Assembly: GCF_025460835.1 (NCBI RefSeq)
Contig: NZ_JAMXAY010000034.1
Span: 1 to 56,912 of the forward strand
Source: Parapedobacter soli
GTDB lineage: Bacteria > Bacteroidota > Bacteroidia > Sphingobacteriales > Sphingobacteriaceae
DNA length: 56,912 nt
Reading direction: 5' to 3'
Every line of letters starts with the position of its first letter. The first letter of the stretch is position 1. The notes beneath the pieces were generated by a model. That model had not been told where the DNA came from. It was given only the letters and a program-made list of their open reading frames with translations, and did no database searches. A program made the translations under genes and the position numbers. Shown here piece after piece: positions 17,373 through 25,356 of the stretch.

Positions 17373-18317
17373 CTACGGCGTTACGCCATTGGGAACTAAC
17401 TCGATCTGCTCCAACAGTTGGCTAAATTCCAGATAAAATGCATCGATCCCCTTTCGGGTGGGTGCATCGAATAGACCGACATCTTTCCGCGTGAACGTCG
17501 AAATCGGCAACCCTCTTTTTTGGAGAAAATATTTGGATACGACTGGATAGACATCATGCATGATATCCATGTGCTCGATAAAGAACCGCTGTACCATCCC
17601 CACCTGATCGGCCATCCGTTCGTCATCGTAATGGTTACATAACCAAACGATCAACTCGGGATAGTAATTACCCTGTATGCAGGAAAGACCCGCCGAACCG
17701 GCTTTCAGCGACTCCACGGCATGCGCCATGTAAGCATCGTACAAGCCGAAATCAGACACCCCTTTTGTCGCTTCCAACTTTGCCCTGACCTGTTGGATAT
17801 CCAAACAGGTGTCTTTGTGGTAAATTACCCGGCCTGTGCCGACAAAACGTTTCAGCTGTTCGGCGGTCAATACCCGCTTAAAAGGCTCGGGGCATTCGTA
17901 CAACCCGAGCGGAATACCCAGCGTGGCATCCAGCAATTGTTCAAATCGCTCATCAAACAACGCAGTGCTTTCCGATTCCCCGGCCAGCATATTGGTAATC
18001 ACAATCACCGCTTCCACCCCGGTTTCATATAACCGTTTCACAAAATCAGCTTGTTTTTCTACCGGTCCGCCGAACGTACCGGTAGCGACCACGGGCACGG
18101 CACCATCCGCTACGCGCACCACATGCTTAGTGACCGCGAGCTGCTCCTCGCCCGACAGGTTGAACATCTCGCTCGATTGGCAGTTGGCAAACAGGCCCGC
18201 GGCACCCGCTCGGAGATAAAGCGTTGTGAGCTTCGTGAGCCCGTCAAAATCAACCACTCCGTCGTCCTTGAAAGGCGTTAACATGACGGGAATATATCCT
18301 TTACGTTTTTTACCCAT
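17373..18317 (-). CDS. DHDPS / N-acetylneuraminate lyase family aldolase
   Basis: A cytoplasmic TIM-barrel class I aldolase of 314 residues. The Schiff-base lysine is Lys168 in RVIYHKDTCLD and the catalytic tyrosine is Tyr140 in GLYECPEPF. Where classical DHDPS has a Thr-Thr pair this protein has SSEMF (about 48-52), which argues against lysine biosynthesis and for a sugar-acid aldolase such as an N-acetylneuraminate lyase-like or keto-deoxy-acid aldolase. It would split a 2-keto acid into pyruvate and an aldehyde. Its promoter carries the shared operator (site B), and it heads the run aldolase, BNR, PhoPQ-related, GDPD, phosphoesterase, BNR. Confidence 0.85.
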   Translation of the reverse strand: MGKKRKGYIPVMLTPFKDDGVVDFDGLTKLTTLYLRAGAAGLFANCQSSEMFNLSGEEQLAVTKHVVRVADGAVPVVATGTFGGPVEKQADFVKRLYETGVEAVIVITNMLAGESESTALFDERFEQLLDATLGIPLGLYECPEPFKRVLTAEQLKRFVGTGRVIYHKDTCLDIQQVRAKLEATKGVSDFGLYDAYMAHAVESLKAGSAGLSCIQGNYYPELIVWLCNHYDDERMADQVGMVQRFFIEHMDIMHDVYPVVSKYFLQKRGLPISTFTRKDVGLFDAPTRKGIDAFYLEFSQLLEQIELVPNGVTP

Positions 18318-18350
18318 TGATATCTTTGTAAATCCTAAATTGATCAGAAA

Positions 18351-18416
18351 CAAAGATAGATGATGGTCATATTGCCGTTCTATATCAAATTAACGGGATG
18401 TTATAGGATGTTACCA
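18351..18416 (-). promoter_or_regulatory. Promoter with AraC-type operator (site B), upstream of the aldolase gene
   Basis: CAAAGATA at 18351-18358 reads TATCTTTG on the minus strand, a perfect -7 box. After 21 bases come two half-sites, CTATATCAAATTAACG (18380) and TTATAGGATGTTACCA (18401), 21 bp apart. The 13 bases TTATAGGATGTTA are identical to site A near the phosphoesterase at 21955. The second half-site overlaps the stop codon of the upstream isomerase gene. Confidence 0.7.
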
Positions 18417-19292
18417 ATATTGTTTGACCTTCCGGTTTACAAAACTCACACTCCTGGCCAATTGATCCATTCCGTCCACACCGTCTTCAATACTGATCCA
18501 GCCATCGAAACCGACAGCGCGCAAGGTAGTGAAGATCGCATCATAATCGTTAAGGCCTTTGCCAATTTCGCCATGCCGCAGCACAGCGGCATACCCTTCG
18601 CTGTTATCTTCCATCTTCCGTAGGTCTTCAAGGGTTCCACCCACGAGGTACCGGTCGCTGGCATGCATGGTTTTGACACGGTATTTCACTTTCTCCAGGA
18701 GCTCCAGCGGATCCTCGCCGGCGAGAAAGGCATTACTGGGATCGTAGTTTACGCCGAAATGGGGGTCTTCGATGGCCTCGACCAGCTGGCAGAACACCTC
18801 GGCTTTCTGTGCGAACTCCGGAAATTTCCAGAAATCATCTTTATAGTGGTTTTCCAGGATTAGGGTGATATCGAGCGTCCGGGCATAGTCGAGGCATTCG
18901 TGGATCGCTTCAACCGCCAGCTTCACACCTTCGTCGACGGAAAGTTCCGGTCGGCGCTGGCCCGACAGCACCCGGCAATAGCGGCCGCCCAGTGCGGCGG
19001 TCATATCGATCCATTTTTTCTGTTGCCCGATCTGTCCGTTCCGGAATGCCGGGTCTGGATGGGTGAAATCCGGCGAACAGCACATCATCGGTATCTCGAG
19101 TCCGGTATCATGTACCCGGTTTCGGTAACGGGCCCAGTTCTTTGGGTCTGCCATCTCCAGGAAGCTTGCATACCATTCCAGTCCGTCGATTTCCAATCCC
19201 GAAGCTAGGTCGATCCATTCATCGAGCGTCATTTCACCCGTCACGCAAAGCGCTTTCATGAATGCTTTCGGGAATACAGCTAATTTGGGCAT
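18411..19292 (-). CDS. Sugar phosphate isomerase/epimerase (xylose-isomerase-like TIM barrel)
   Basis: A 293-residue cytoplasmic protein of the AP-endonuclease-2/xylose-isomerase-like family, which includes inosose dehydratases, tagatose epimerases and hydroxypyruvate isomerases. Landmarks are GLEIDGLEWYASFLE, LILENHYKDDFWKFPE (metal Glu), FGVNYDPSNAFLAGEDP (metal Asp), TMHASDR (metal His) and the late WISIEDG (metal Glu). These are the ligands of a divalent-metal enediol isomerase. The gene is 10 bp after the SDR gene and belongs to the dehydrogenase-isomerase group, so it likely works on the keto-sugar those enzymes make. The exact substrate is open. Confidence 0.85.
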   Translation of the reverse strand: MPKLAVFPKAFMKALCVTGEMTLDEWIDLASGLEIDGLEWYASFLEMADPKNWARYRNRVHDTGLEIPMMCCSPDFTHPDPAFRNGQIGQQKKWIDMTAALGGRYCRVLSGQRRPELSVDEGVKLAVEAIHECLDYARTLDITLILENHYKDDFWKFPEFAQKAEVFCQLVEAIEDPHFGVNYDPSNAFLAGEDPLELLEKVKYRVKTMHASDRYLVGGTLEDLRKMEDNSEGYAAVLRHGEIGKGLNDYDAIFTTLRAVGFDGWISIEDGVDGMDQLARSVSFVNRKVKQYW

Positions 19293-19302
19293 ATGTCAAT
19301 AG

Positions 19303-20112
19303 CTAATCGGTATCTAGCACATCTAAGTTTTTCTCCGGGTTCCTGCCGATGATGGGATGCTGCTCAAGCTCGATTGCCTGGCCGCTGACGGGCCCCAACG
19401 CATCGGAAAGCCACAGCACCGCGGAATTCGCCACTTCCATCGGATCCAGTAACCTCCGCGCAGGCGCATACATCGGCGAAATAAGTTTATACCAATCAGG
19501 TGGCAAACCGTGGCTTACCTTCCGTTCCTGCTCTTTTTCGGTCAGCACCCAGCCTACATTCAACTGGTTCACCCGGATGCCGAAATCCCGATGCAGGCTA
19601 TCCCCCAAATTACGGGTAAGCGTCATCAGCGCGCCTTTTGAGACGCTGTACGCCAGAAGCCCTGGTTCCCCAGCATAGGCATTGACCGATCCGATATTAA
19701 CCACCGCTCCCTTGGTTTCCGCCAGGTAGGGCAACGCCGCCTGGATGATGGCAAACGGAGCCAATGTATTCACTTCCAACACCTCACGAAACAAAGGGAG
19801 TGTCGTATCATTCACACGGGATGAAACCACGTAGGCTGCGTTGTTGACAATGCCATTGATTTTGCCGAAACGGCGTATAGCGGCCTCCACCAAATCCGCC
19901 GCAAAGTCAGCACGCGTTACGTTGCCGACGAACGTTTCAACCCGGTCACCACCGGCTAGGTAGCCAAGCGCATCGGCTAGGTTCCGTTCGCTCCGCCCGT
20001 GGAGGAGCACCTGCGCACCGGCACCCAAGCAAGCTTTGGCAATTGCGAGCCCGATACCGCCGAATGCCCCGGTTACGATAATCACCTTATTTTTCAACAG
20101 ATTGTTTTGCAT
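19303..20112 (-). CDS. Short-chain dehydrogenase/reductase
   Basis: A classical SDR of 269 residues. The NAD(P)-binding motif is VTGAFGGIG near residue 14; the structural motif is NNAAYV (Ala in place of the usual Gly). The catalytic Ser lies in NIGSVNAY and the Tyr and Lys in AYSVSKGAL. The residue following the second strand (HGRSERN) suggests NADP use, though this is weak evidence. It sits between the isomerase and the zinc-type dehydrogenase with gaps of 10 and 20 bp, so it is part of a cytoplasmic sugar oxidoreduction module. Confidence 0.88.
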   Translation of the reverse strand: MQNNLLKNKVIIVTGAFGGIGLAIAKACLGAGAQVLLHGRSERNLADALGYLAGGDRVETFVGNVTRADFAADLVEAAIRRFGKINGIVNNAAYVVSSRVNDTTLPLFREVLEVNTLAPFAIIQAALPYLAETKGAVVNIGSVNAYAGEPGLLAYSVSKGALMTLTRNLGDSLHRDFGIRVNQLNVGWVLTEKEQERKVSHGLPPDWYKLISPMYAPARRLLDPMEVANSAVLWLSDALGPVSGQAIELEQHPIIGRNPEKNLDVLDTD

Positions 20113-20132
20113 GGTATCCCCCCTTTAGTGGT

Positions 20133-21158
20133 TTATTTCGGTATCAGTACGCTTTTGATGACTTCGCCGTCTTTCATCTTCCGGAAAGCCACTTCCCAGT
20201 CCTCCAGTGGCCACATCCCACCGACGATCCTGCTGATGTCCAGACGTCCGGTAGCCAATAGGCGGATCACTTTCTCCCATACCGGCCAGTTGTGGCTGAA
20301 GCTGCCCTGTATGCGTACATTTTTCTGCACGATAGGGTCCAGCGAAAAGCCGATGGGCTGTGGCCCCCAACCTACTTTGACCACCTGTCCGTTGGGCCGC
20401 ACCCAGTCGATGGCAAGCTGCAGGGTATGGCTAATCCCCGCAGAATCGATTACGCAGTCGGCGCCCAGTCCGTCCACCGCCCTCACCCACGCCCCGGCAT
20501 CTGCGGTGAAGGGTTGGATGCCATAGGACGCCGCAATGTCCAGCCGCACCCGGTCGGTTTCCAGTCCCACGATAGCCACCTCGGCACCGCTGAGCTGGGC
20601 CATCAACGCGCAAAGCATCCCGATGGTGCCCGGGCCGATGACCAGTACCCGATCGCCGGGCTTGATATCGGCATTGTTCACCACCGCATTATAGGCTACA
20701 CTGCACGGCTCGGTGAGACAGGCTTTCTCGAACGCCAGGTCATCCGGTATGCGGTGCAGGCAGCGGGCCGGCACCGCAACGTATTTGGTCATCGCACCAT
20801 TGACGCCGTAACCGAATCCCTTCCGTGTAGGGTCGAGGTTATACAACCCTACTTTTGACAGCGGGTTTTCAAGATCGATTACGGCAGCGGTTTCACTCAC
20901 CACCCGGTCGCCGACCTCCCAGGTTGTTACATCCTTACCGGTTTCGTGGATTATCCCAGCGAATTCATGGCCAAGGATAACCGGATAATTCACCGGCCAG
21001 CTATGGCTCGAGGTCCATTGGTGTAGGTCGCTCCCGCATACCCCTACCGCCTTCACTTCGAGGATGACCTCGCCGCGCTGCGGCACAGGTTTGGGCACTT
21101 TCCGCAGTTCTACGGAGCCCTTTTGGTTATCAAAATTTACGACTGATAAAAATCCCAT
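20133..21158 (-). CDS. Medium-chain alcohol/polyol dehydrogenase lacking structural-zinc cysteines
   Basis: A 341-residue MDR-family dehydrogenase related to sorbitol and threonine dehydrogenases. Catalytic zinc ligands Cys41 (VCGSDLHQW) and His64-Glu65 (LGHEFAG) and the Rossmann motif VIGPGTIGMLCA are present. The lobe at about 88-110, which normally carries four cysteines for a structural zinc, has none and reads NLD where relatives have NLC. Loss of this zinc is known in several MDR members. The long open frame reaches to 21413, but the ATG at 21158 begins the conserved domain and leaves a 22-bp overlap with the upstream HUMPS gene, indicating coupled translation. It probably oxidises a sugar alcohol or sugar. 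Confidence 0.85.
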   Translation of the reverse strand: MGFLSVVNFDNQKGSVELRKVPKPVPQRGEVILEVKAVGVCGSDLHQWTSSHSWPVNYPVILGHEFAGIIHETGKDVTTWEVGDRVVSETAAVIDLENPLSKVGLYNLDPTRKGFGYGVNGAMTKYVAVPARCLHRIPDDLAFEKACLTEPCSVAYNAVVNNADIKPGDRVLVIGPGTIGMLCALMAQLSGAEVAIVGLETDRVRLDIAASYGIQPFTADAGAWVRAVDGLGADCVIDSAGISHTLQLAIDWVRPNGQVVKVGWGPQPIGFSLDPIVQKNVRIQGSFSHNWPVWEKVIRLLATGRLDISRIVGGMWPLEDWEVAFRKMKDGEVIKSVLIPK

Positions 21159-21877
21159 GGTTGTTTGTATGTCTTCTTGATTTGCTGCGAATGGATATTT
21201 TCGCATATAGTCCGCAATATACTTGGGAGATCGGTGGCGCTCGACGTTTTGAATGCATCGGAATCGATGGTGAGGGGAGCTCCAAGTACGACCAATGGTG
21301 CACCGAGCGAAGGACATGAAATAGCTTGGTCGACAGATAGCCCCCCAACGGCCTGAACAGGTACATTCACCGCTTCCACCACCTCCGTGAGCTGATCCAG
21401 CGGACTGGGACACGCAAAACCCTTTGCAACCAATCCCCGCCGCTCGTCATAACCGATGTGGTGGATGACGTAGTCACATCCCAGATCTTCCAGAAACTTA
21501 GCGCTATCTACCATGGACTCGCAGGCTAGATTATCCCCCATTACCTTAATGCCGAAATCATGCCCAGCTTGCACCACACATTTGATGGTCTCCGCATGGG
21601 CTCTCCCCATCACCACCACGTGCGTTGCCCCCGCCCTGGCCATCATCTCAGCTTCCAGGTAACCGCCGTCCATGGTCTTCAGGTCGACCACCAATGGCGT
21701 ATCCGGGAACTCGCTCCTCAACCGGCGCACACCGTGCAAGCCTTCCGCCAAGACCAGCGGGGTACCTACCTCCAACCAGTCGACACCCGCCTCCAAAGCG
21801 AGGTGGGCGGTACGCACCGCCTCTTCAATATTTGTAAGATCCAACGAAATCTGAACAATTGGTCTCATAACATCCAT
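21137..21877 (-). CDS. HUMPS/OMPDC-superfamily enzyme (hexulose-6-phosphate synthase / ketogulonate-6-phosphate decarboxylase-like)
   Basis: A 246-residue (beta/alpha)8 protein. The superfamily motif DxKxxD is intact as Asp65-Lys67-Asp70 in VVDLKTMDGGYLEAE, and Glu36 in WLEVGTP and Asp13 in ISLDL fit the other phosphate-sugar contacts. The pattern matches hexulose-6-phosphate synthases and 3-keto-L-gulonate-6-phosphate decarboxylases better than orotidine decarboxylase. Such enzymes make or break a C-C bond next to a ketose phosphate. The gene overlaps the dehydrogenase start by 22 bp. Finding it among glycan-degradation genes is unusual. It could decarboxylate a 3-keto sugar acid made by the neighbouring dehydrogenases. 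That role is inference. Confidence 0.8.
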   Translation of the reverse strand: MDVMRPIVQISLDLTNIEEAVRTAHLALEAGVDWLEVGTPLVLAEGLHGVRRLRSEFPDTPLVVDLKTMDGGYLEAEMMARAGATHVVVMGRAHAETIKCVVQAGHDFGIKVMGDNLACESMVDSAKFLEDLGCDYVIHHIGYDERRGLVAKGFACPSPLDQLTEVVEAVNVPVQAVGGLSVDQAISCPSLGAPLVVLGAPLTIDSDAFKTSSATDLPSILRTICENIHSQQIKKTYKQPWDFYQS

Positions 21878-21954
21878 TTAAAATCCGACGTGATCGCCCG
21901 TACGGTTACCGATCACAGGACTAATTTATTTTGGTAAGATAAAGATGCAAATTT

Positions 21955-23256
21955 TTACTGGCGCTCCGGCATACCTGCCGGCACCCTGTCAACCAGTTTA
22001 TTGATCGCTCCTTCCTGCTTGATCAAATCAAATGCATCATAAAGTTCTCCGGTGGCCAAATAAGCCTTAAAAGATAATTTCTGGGGACATACATCAACGA
22101 TTTGAAATAACTGGGTGTAGATTGCCGACCGGTCCATCCAAGATTTTTTCTCTACATGGTTACCGGTCATCTTCGGACCGCTTACCGAAACCACATACAT
22201 GGTCCCCGACACTTCGTCCTTGCCACCCATCGGGATTTTGCCCATGCCACGTGCATATGTATGGTCATGGCCCTGTAGTACGAGATCGACCCCATAACGA
22301 TCGAAAAGCGGCTTGAAGGTCTCCCGCATCCGCTTATTATCCCGTGTTCCTTTAGGCGAATAAATCGGATGATGGAAGGTCACCACCGTCCAGGTGTTGG
22401 GGTTCTGCTCCAAAATGCGCTCCAGCCATATCCGCTGGATTTCCAGGTAATGGTCTGATTCTTCCGCTTGGTCCGAATTGAGCGATATGAACCGTACTCC
22501 CTGCACATCGACAAAATAACAGGTTTCCTCCAGCCCTTCGGGACCGTTCAATGGCAGATTAAACTGCGGTCTCCAAAGAACGGCCGCCGCCCGCTCCCCA
22601 TTCGGCAGGTCAAAATGGTCGTGATTACCGGGCGAGGGAAGTCCGGGTATCATGCTGTGAATGAATCCTCCCGCCGCAAACCAATCGGCCCATTCCCCAT
22701 CCCGATTTGCACGGTTTATGAGATCACCGGCATACAGCTGTAACCGGGCGTTCGGCGCCTTCGCGAAGGCCTCCCGCACAACGCGCGACCAAAGCGACCG
22801 GATGTTTACCTGTACGTCGCCGAAATAGATAAACTGGAATGGATCTGTCGGCTTATCGCTGGCGGTAACGAAGTGAAACCATTCGCTCCAATTGTTCCCC
22901 CCGCCGACCCGGTACGCATATTTGGTGTTGGGAATAAGGTCGTCGAAAATCAATGAATGGTAGTTGGACGAAACGGTATCACCCAAGTTCACCCGTTCGG
23001 TTGCTGCTTTTTTCCTGATGGCTTTCTCTACAAAACGGGGATCCGCATCGGCGACGGCGAGTTCTGCAAAACTCGCTTTCACTTGACCCGCCGTTTGCCA
23101 GTTAATCGCGACCGAGGATGCTAGGTTCTCTGTCACATTCAAAATGATTCGCCGCGGCAGGGAATCGGTCAGCTCCTGACCAGCGGCCGGTGACCAATTG
23201 CAGGCAGCTACAAAGAATAGAAGGCCGACGATGCGTTGTTTGCTTTTGGCACTCAT
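21955..23256 (-). CDS. Secreted metallophosphoesterase with Fn3-like domain (second copy)
   Basis: A 433-residue exported calcineurin-fold phosphoesterase. A signal peptide (cleavage around AAGQE) leads to an Fn3-like part with ASSVAINWQTAGQ and DLIPNTKYAYRVGGG, then the metal motifs YFGDVQVN, AGDLINRANRDGEWADWF, PGNHDHFD, VTFHHPIYS and LQGHDHTYARG. It is closer to typical purple-acid-phosphatase-like bacterial proteins than the longer copy at 11976. It heads the cluster phosphoesterase, HUMPS, dehydrogenase, SDR, isomerase and has operator site A just upstream. It probably removes phosphate outside the cytoplasm before sugar uptake. The ATG at 23256 is chosen since an earlier one extends the signal peptide with polar residues. 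Confidence 0.88.
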   Translation of the reverse strand: MSAKSKQRIVGLLFFVAACNWSPAAGQELTDSLPRRIILNVTENLASSVAINWQTAGQVKASFAELAVADADPRFVEKAIRKKAATERVNLGDTVSSNYHSLIFDDLIPNTKYAYRVGGGNNWSEWFHFVTASDKPTDPFQFIYFGDVQVNIRSLWSRVVREAFAKAPNARLQLYAGDLINRANRDGEWADWFAAGGFIHSMIPGLPSPGNHDHFDLPNGERAAAVLWRPQFNLPLNGPEGLEETCYFVDVQGVRFISLNSDQAEESDHYLEIQRIWLERILEQNPNTWTVVTFHHPIYSPKGTRDNKRMRETFKPLFDRYGVDLVLQGHDHTYARGMGKIPMGGKDEVSGTMYVVSVSGPKMTGNHVEKKSWMDRSAIYTQLFQIVDVCPQKLSFKAYLATGELYDAFDLIKQEGAINKLVDRVPAGMPERQ

Positions 23257-23296
23257 TGTATACGAAAGTAAACGTTGAACTTGTAATTGATACACT

Positions 23297-23362
23297 CAAA
23301 GGTATTCCATTAAAGCATCCAGCCTTTATACCAAATTGGCGGAGTATTATAGGATGTTAGCG
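23297..23362 (-). promoter_or_regulatory. Promoter with AraC-type operator (site A), upstream of the phosphoesterase operon
   Basis: CAAAGGTA at 23297-23304 reads TACCTTTG on the minus strand, a perfect -7 box. After 21 bases lie TTATACCAAATTGGCG (23326) and TTATAGGATGTTAGCG (23347), 21 bp apart. No TTTG -33 element is present where the operator sits, which fits an activator-dependent promoter. This is one of the two clearest members of the family. Confidence 0.72.
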
Positions 23363-23485
23363 AAGTGAGTGGGAAAGCTGTAGAACTCGTAGATCGATAG
23401 CCAACTGGGTTTAGACAACTATAAAAGCGGAATCCGGCCTGACAAAGAATGCGGTCTGGCAAAAGGTTGATAGGAATAGGGATTC

Positions 23486-24523
23486 TTACTTCCCTGCCAC
23501 CCGTTCAAATTTATACGGATATACTTTCCCTGATGCCCACTGTGCTACATATAAATTCTCATCCCGGTCCACACATACATCATGCGGATGCACGAATAAC
23601 GGCACTTCCTGACGCATGGGTTGGAGTTTGCCGTCGATGTAATGGGGCTCGGAACCGCCAATATTGGAAATGACCCGACCCGTCTCATCCAGTATGGTCA
23701 CAAACCCGGAATTCACATGACCCATATCCGGCGACCGGAGTACCGCCGCATAAATCCGGTTGCCATGTATGACGGGCCGACAGACACATGCGCCGGGTAG
23801 ATCGATAATTCCAAGCAGCTCTCCCTCCATACTGAAGCGCTTGAAGCAGTTGCGGGTACGGTCGGTCACCAAGAGTGTTGGCTCACCGATCCGTCCGTCG
23901 ATACATACGCCATGCGCATTGTCCAGAAAGCGGTCGCCTTCTCCCCTGCCACCGAACCAACGCTTCAGCTTGCCGTTGGCATCATAATGCAGGATATATT
24001 GTTGGCCATATCCATCGGCCACATAGATATCCCCATTGGGTGCGACCGCGGTCTCCGTGGGGACGAACCCTTCGGCCGACTGATATAATCCGGTTTCAAC
24101 AGGGTAATCGATTGTCATGAGTACACGGCCTTCCAATGTGGTTTTGTAGACTTGGTGTCTTGCGGTGTCTGTAATGAGCAAAAACTGGTCACTCCCCTCC
24201 CCAGCGATGGTCAATCCATGTGCACCGGGGTATTCCGTGCCCCAAACGGTCACCAGTCGTCCGTCCGTATCGTATACTACCACATTGTTACGGGTTTCAT
24301 TGGTCAACAATAAAATGTTACCCCGGTGGTCTTGTACCATCTCGTGGCAATCATTCACTGGAAACCGACCTGCATCCAATACGCCCCATCTAGGTACTTG
24401 GCGATAAAATAGTCCGCCGTGTCCGTAAACAGGTTGGTCTTTACCATAACCAAATGCCATCCGCGACGATGCGGCCACGGCCATTCCCCCAACTACACTT
24501 CCAATAAAATTTCTTCTTTTCAT
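23486..24523 (-). CDS. NHL-repeat six-bladed beta-propeller protein with Tat-like signal
   Basis: A 345-residue exported protein. The start MKRRNFIGSVVGG at 24523 carries a twin-arginine-like motif (RRNFI) followed by a hydrophobic stretch ending near residue 25. The mature part shows repeats of the NHL/peptidylglycine-lyase type: GNILLLTNETRNNVVVYD, GDIYVADGYGQQYILHYD, AHGVCIDGRIG and HPHDVCVDRDENLYVAQW. Such propellers bind ligands or act as hydrolases or lyases; no active site can be assigned. It lies 72 bp after the small barrel gene, probably on the same transcript from the promoter at 25175-25240. The 229-bp gap before the next gene holds site A. Confidence 0.78.
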   Translation of the reverse strand: MKRRNFIGSVVGGMAVAASSRMAFGYGKDQPVYGHGGLFYRQVPRWGVLDAGRFPVNDCHEMVQDHRGNILLLTNETRNNVVVYDTDGRLVTVWGTEYPGAHGLTIAGEGSDQFLLITDTARHQVYKTTLEGRVLMTIDYPVETGLYQSAEGFVPTETAVAPNGDIYVADGYGQQYILHYDANGKLKRWFGGRGEGDRFLDNAHGVCIDGRIGEPTLLVTDRTRNCFKRFSMEGELLGIIDLPGACVCRPVIHGNRIYAAVLRSPDMGHVNSGFVTILDETGRVISNIGGSEPHYIDGKLQPMRQEVPLFVHPHDVCVDRDENLYVAQWASGKVYPYKFERVAGK

Positions 24524-24595
24524 ATATCGCTCAACAGACTCTTTAAAATATGAGTACGCCCAAACCACCATGGCTGGGAATAAAGGTCGTCCACT

Positions 24596-25132
24596 CTAAA
24601 AGGAATAGCCAAACGACATATAAGGTAGGTAGGGAATGAAATTGCCGTCAATTAAGATCGGCGAAAGTCCAGCCCTGAATGTGAACCCTCCGTCCCGTGG
24701 CTGCCGGCGATAACCGAAAATGAGAGAACCCATCACCTGGTTTTCCGTTACATGTTTCACTTGTTCTGTTTCGCCACCCAACCAAGAATAGTCATCGTAC
24801 GCATAGCGCACATATGAGGCCCCGATACCCATTTCGAAATAATTCCCGTCCTTGCCCAATAGATAGTTGAGCTGTACCGGAACGGTTAGGTAAGATTCGT
24901 CGTCCATTGAGAAATACCCGATACCAAAGCGCGCGCCGATCCCGTTACGTGTTTCACCGAACCGGAAATCGTAATTCGCTGATATAAAACCCGGCCCACC
25001 TAGCTCAACATAAAACGACGTGGCCCGTTTACCGGGTTCATAGAAATCCACTTTCCTTTCTTGGGCTATTACCGCAACACTAAACAACCCTAATAGCGTA
25101 GTTAACCAAATACTTCGATTGAATAAAACCAT
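24596..25132 (-). CDS. Small outer-membrane beta-barrel-like protein
   Basis: A 178-residue hypothetical protein with a signal peptide (about 1-23, ending VIAQ) and alternating strands rich in Gly and aromatics: FYVELGGPGFISANYDFRF, GIGARFGIGYFS, YFEMGIGASYVRYAYDD, and a final SFGYSF with terminal Phe. These are the marks of an eight-to-ten-stranded outer-membrane barrel, often seen as uncharacterised membrane proteins in Bacteroidota. I do not recognise a specific function. It is the first gene of the large minus-strand locus and has its own member of the shared operator family upstream, so its expression should follow that locus. Confidence 0.72.
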   Translation of the reverse strand: MVLFNRSIWLTTLLGLFSVAVIAQERKVDFYEPGKRATSFYVELGGPGFISANYDFRFGETRNGIGARFGIGYFSMDDESYLTVPVQLNYLLGKDGNYFEMGIGASYVRYAYDDYSWLGGETEQVKHVTENQVMGSLIFGYRRQPRDGGFTFRAGLSPILIDGNFIPYLPYMSFGYSF

Positions 25133-25174
25133 AATACCAGCTTATAATCTTGGTGAAACCGGATTAAACCTACC

Positions 25175-25240
25175 CAAAAACCGTTCCAATTCGCTGCACC
25201 CGCCTCTACGATATTTTTAAGGCATAATGGTTTTTATTCC
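25175..25240 (-). promoter_or_regulatory. Candidate promoter with AraC-type operator (site F), upstream of the barrel gene
   Basis: CAAAAACC at 25175-25182 is a 6-of-8 match to the reversed -7 box. Exactly 21 bases on, CTCTACGATATTTTTA (25204) matches the first half-site of site C at 13 of 16 positions. The second half-site, 21 bp further at 25225, is poor. This is the weakest of the six; it is included because spacing and position agree. Confidence 0.4.
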
Positions 25241-25285
25241 ACGCGCTTATAGCTACATATTAAAGTAACTTTTTCTAAGTTTGGA

Positions 25286-25302
25286 TGACTAATTTTTAGT
25301 CA
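25286..25302. repeat. Perfect inverted repeat in the gap after the GH31 gene
   Basis: TGACTAA, three T residues, then TTAGTCA form a perfect 7-bp stem 55 bp beyond the GH31 stop. No U-tract follows on the minus strand, so it is not a clear intrinsic terminator. It lies between the dextran-type operon and the operator of the next unit and may be a weak terminator or a binding site. Confidence 0.3.
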
Positions 25303-25356
25303 GCCATTCCCTTGAAAACATGAACAAGGTAATATTCCTATTGTACCGGCCTTGCA

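Noticed and set aside
25286-25302. Intrinsic terminator of the dextran-type operon
   Set aside because: The 7-bp stem is perfect but no T-run follows in the direction of transcription, so it is listed only as an inverted repeat.
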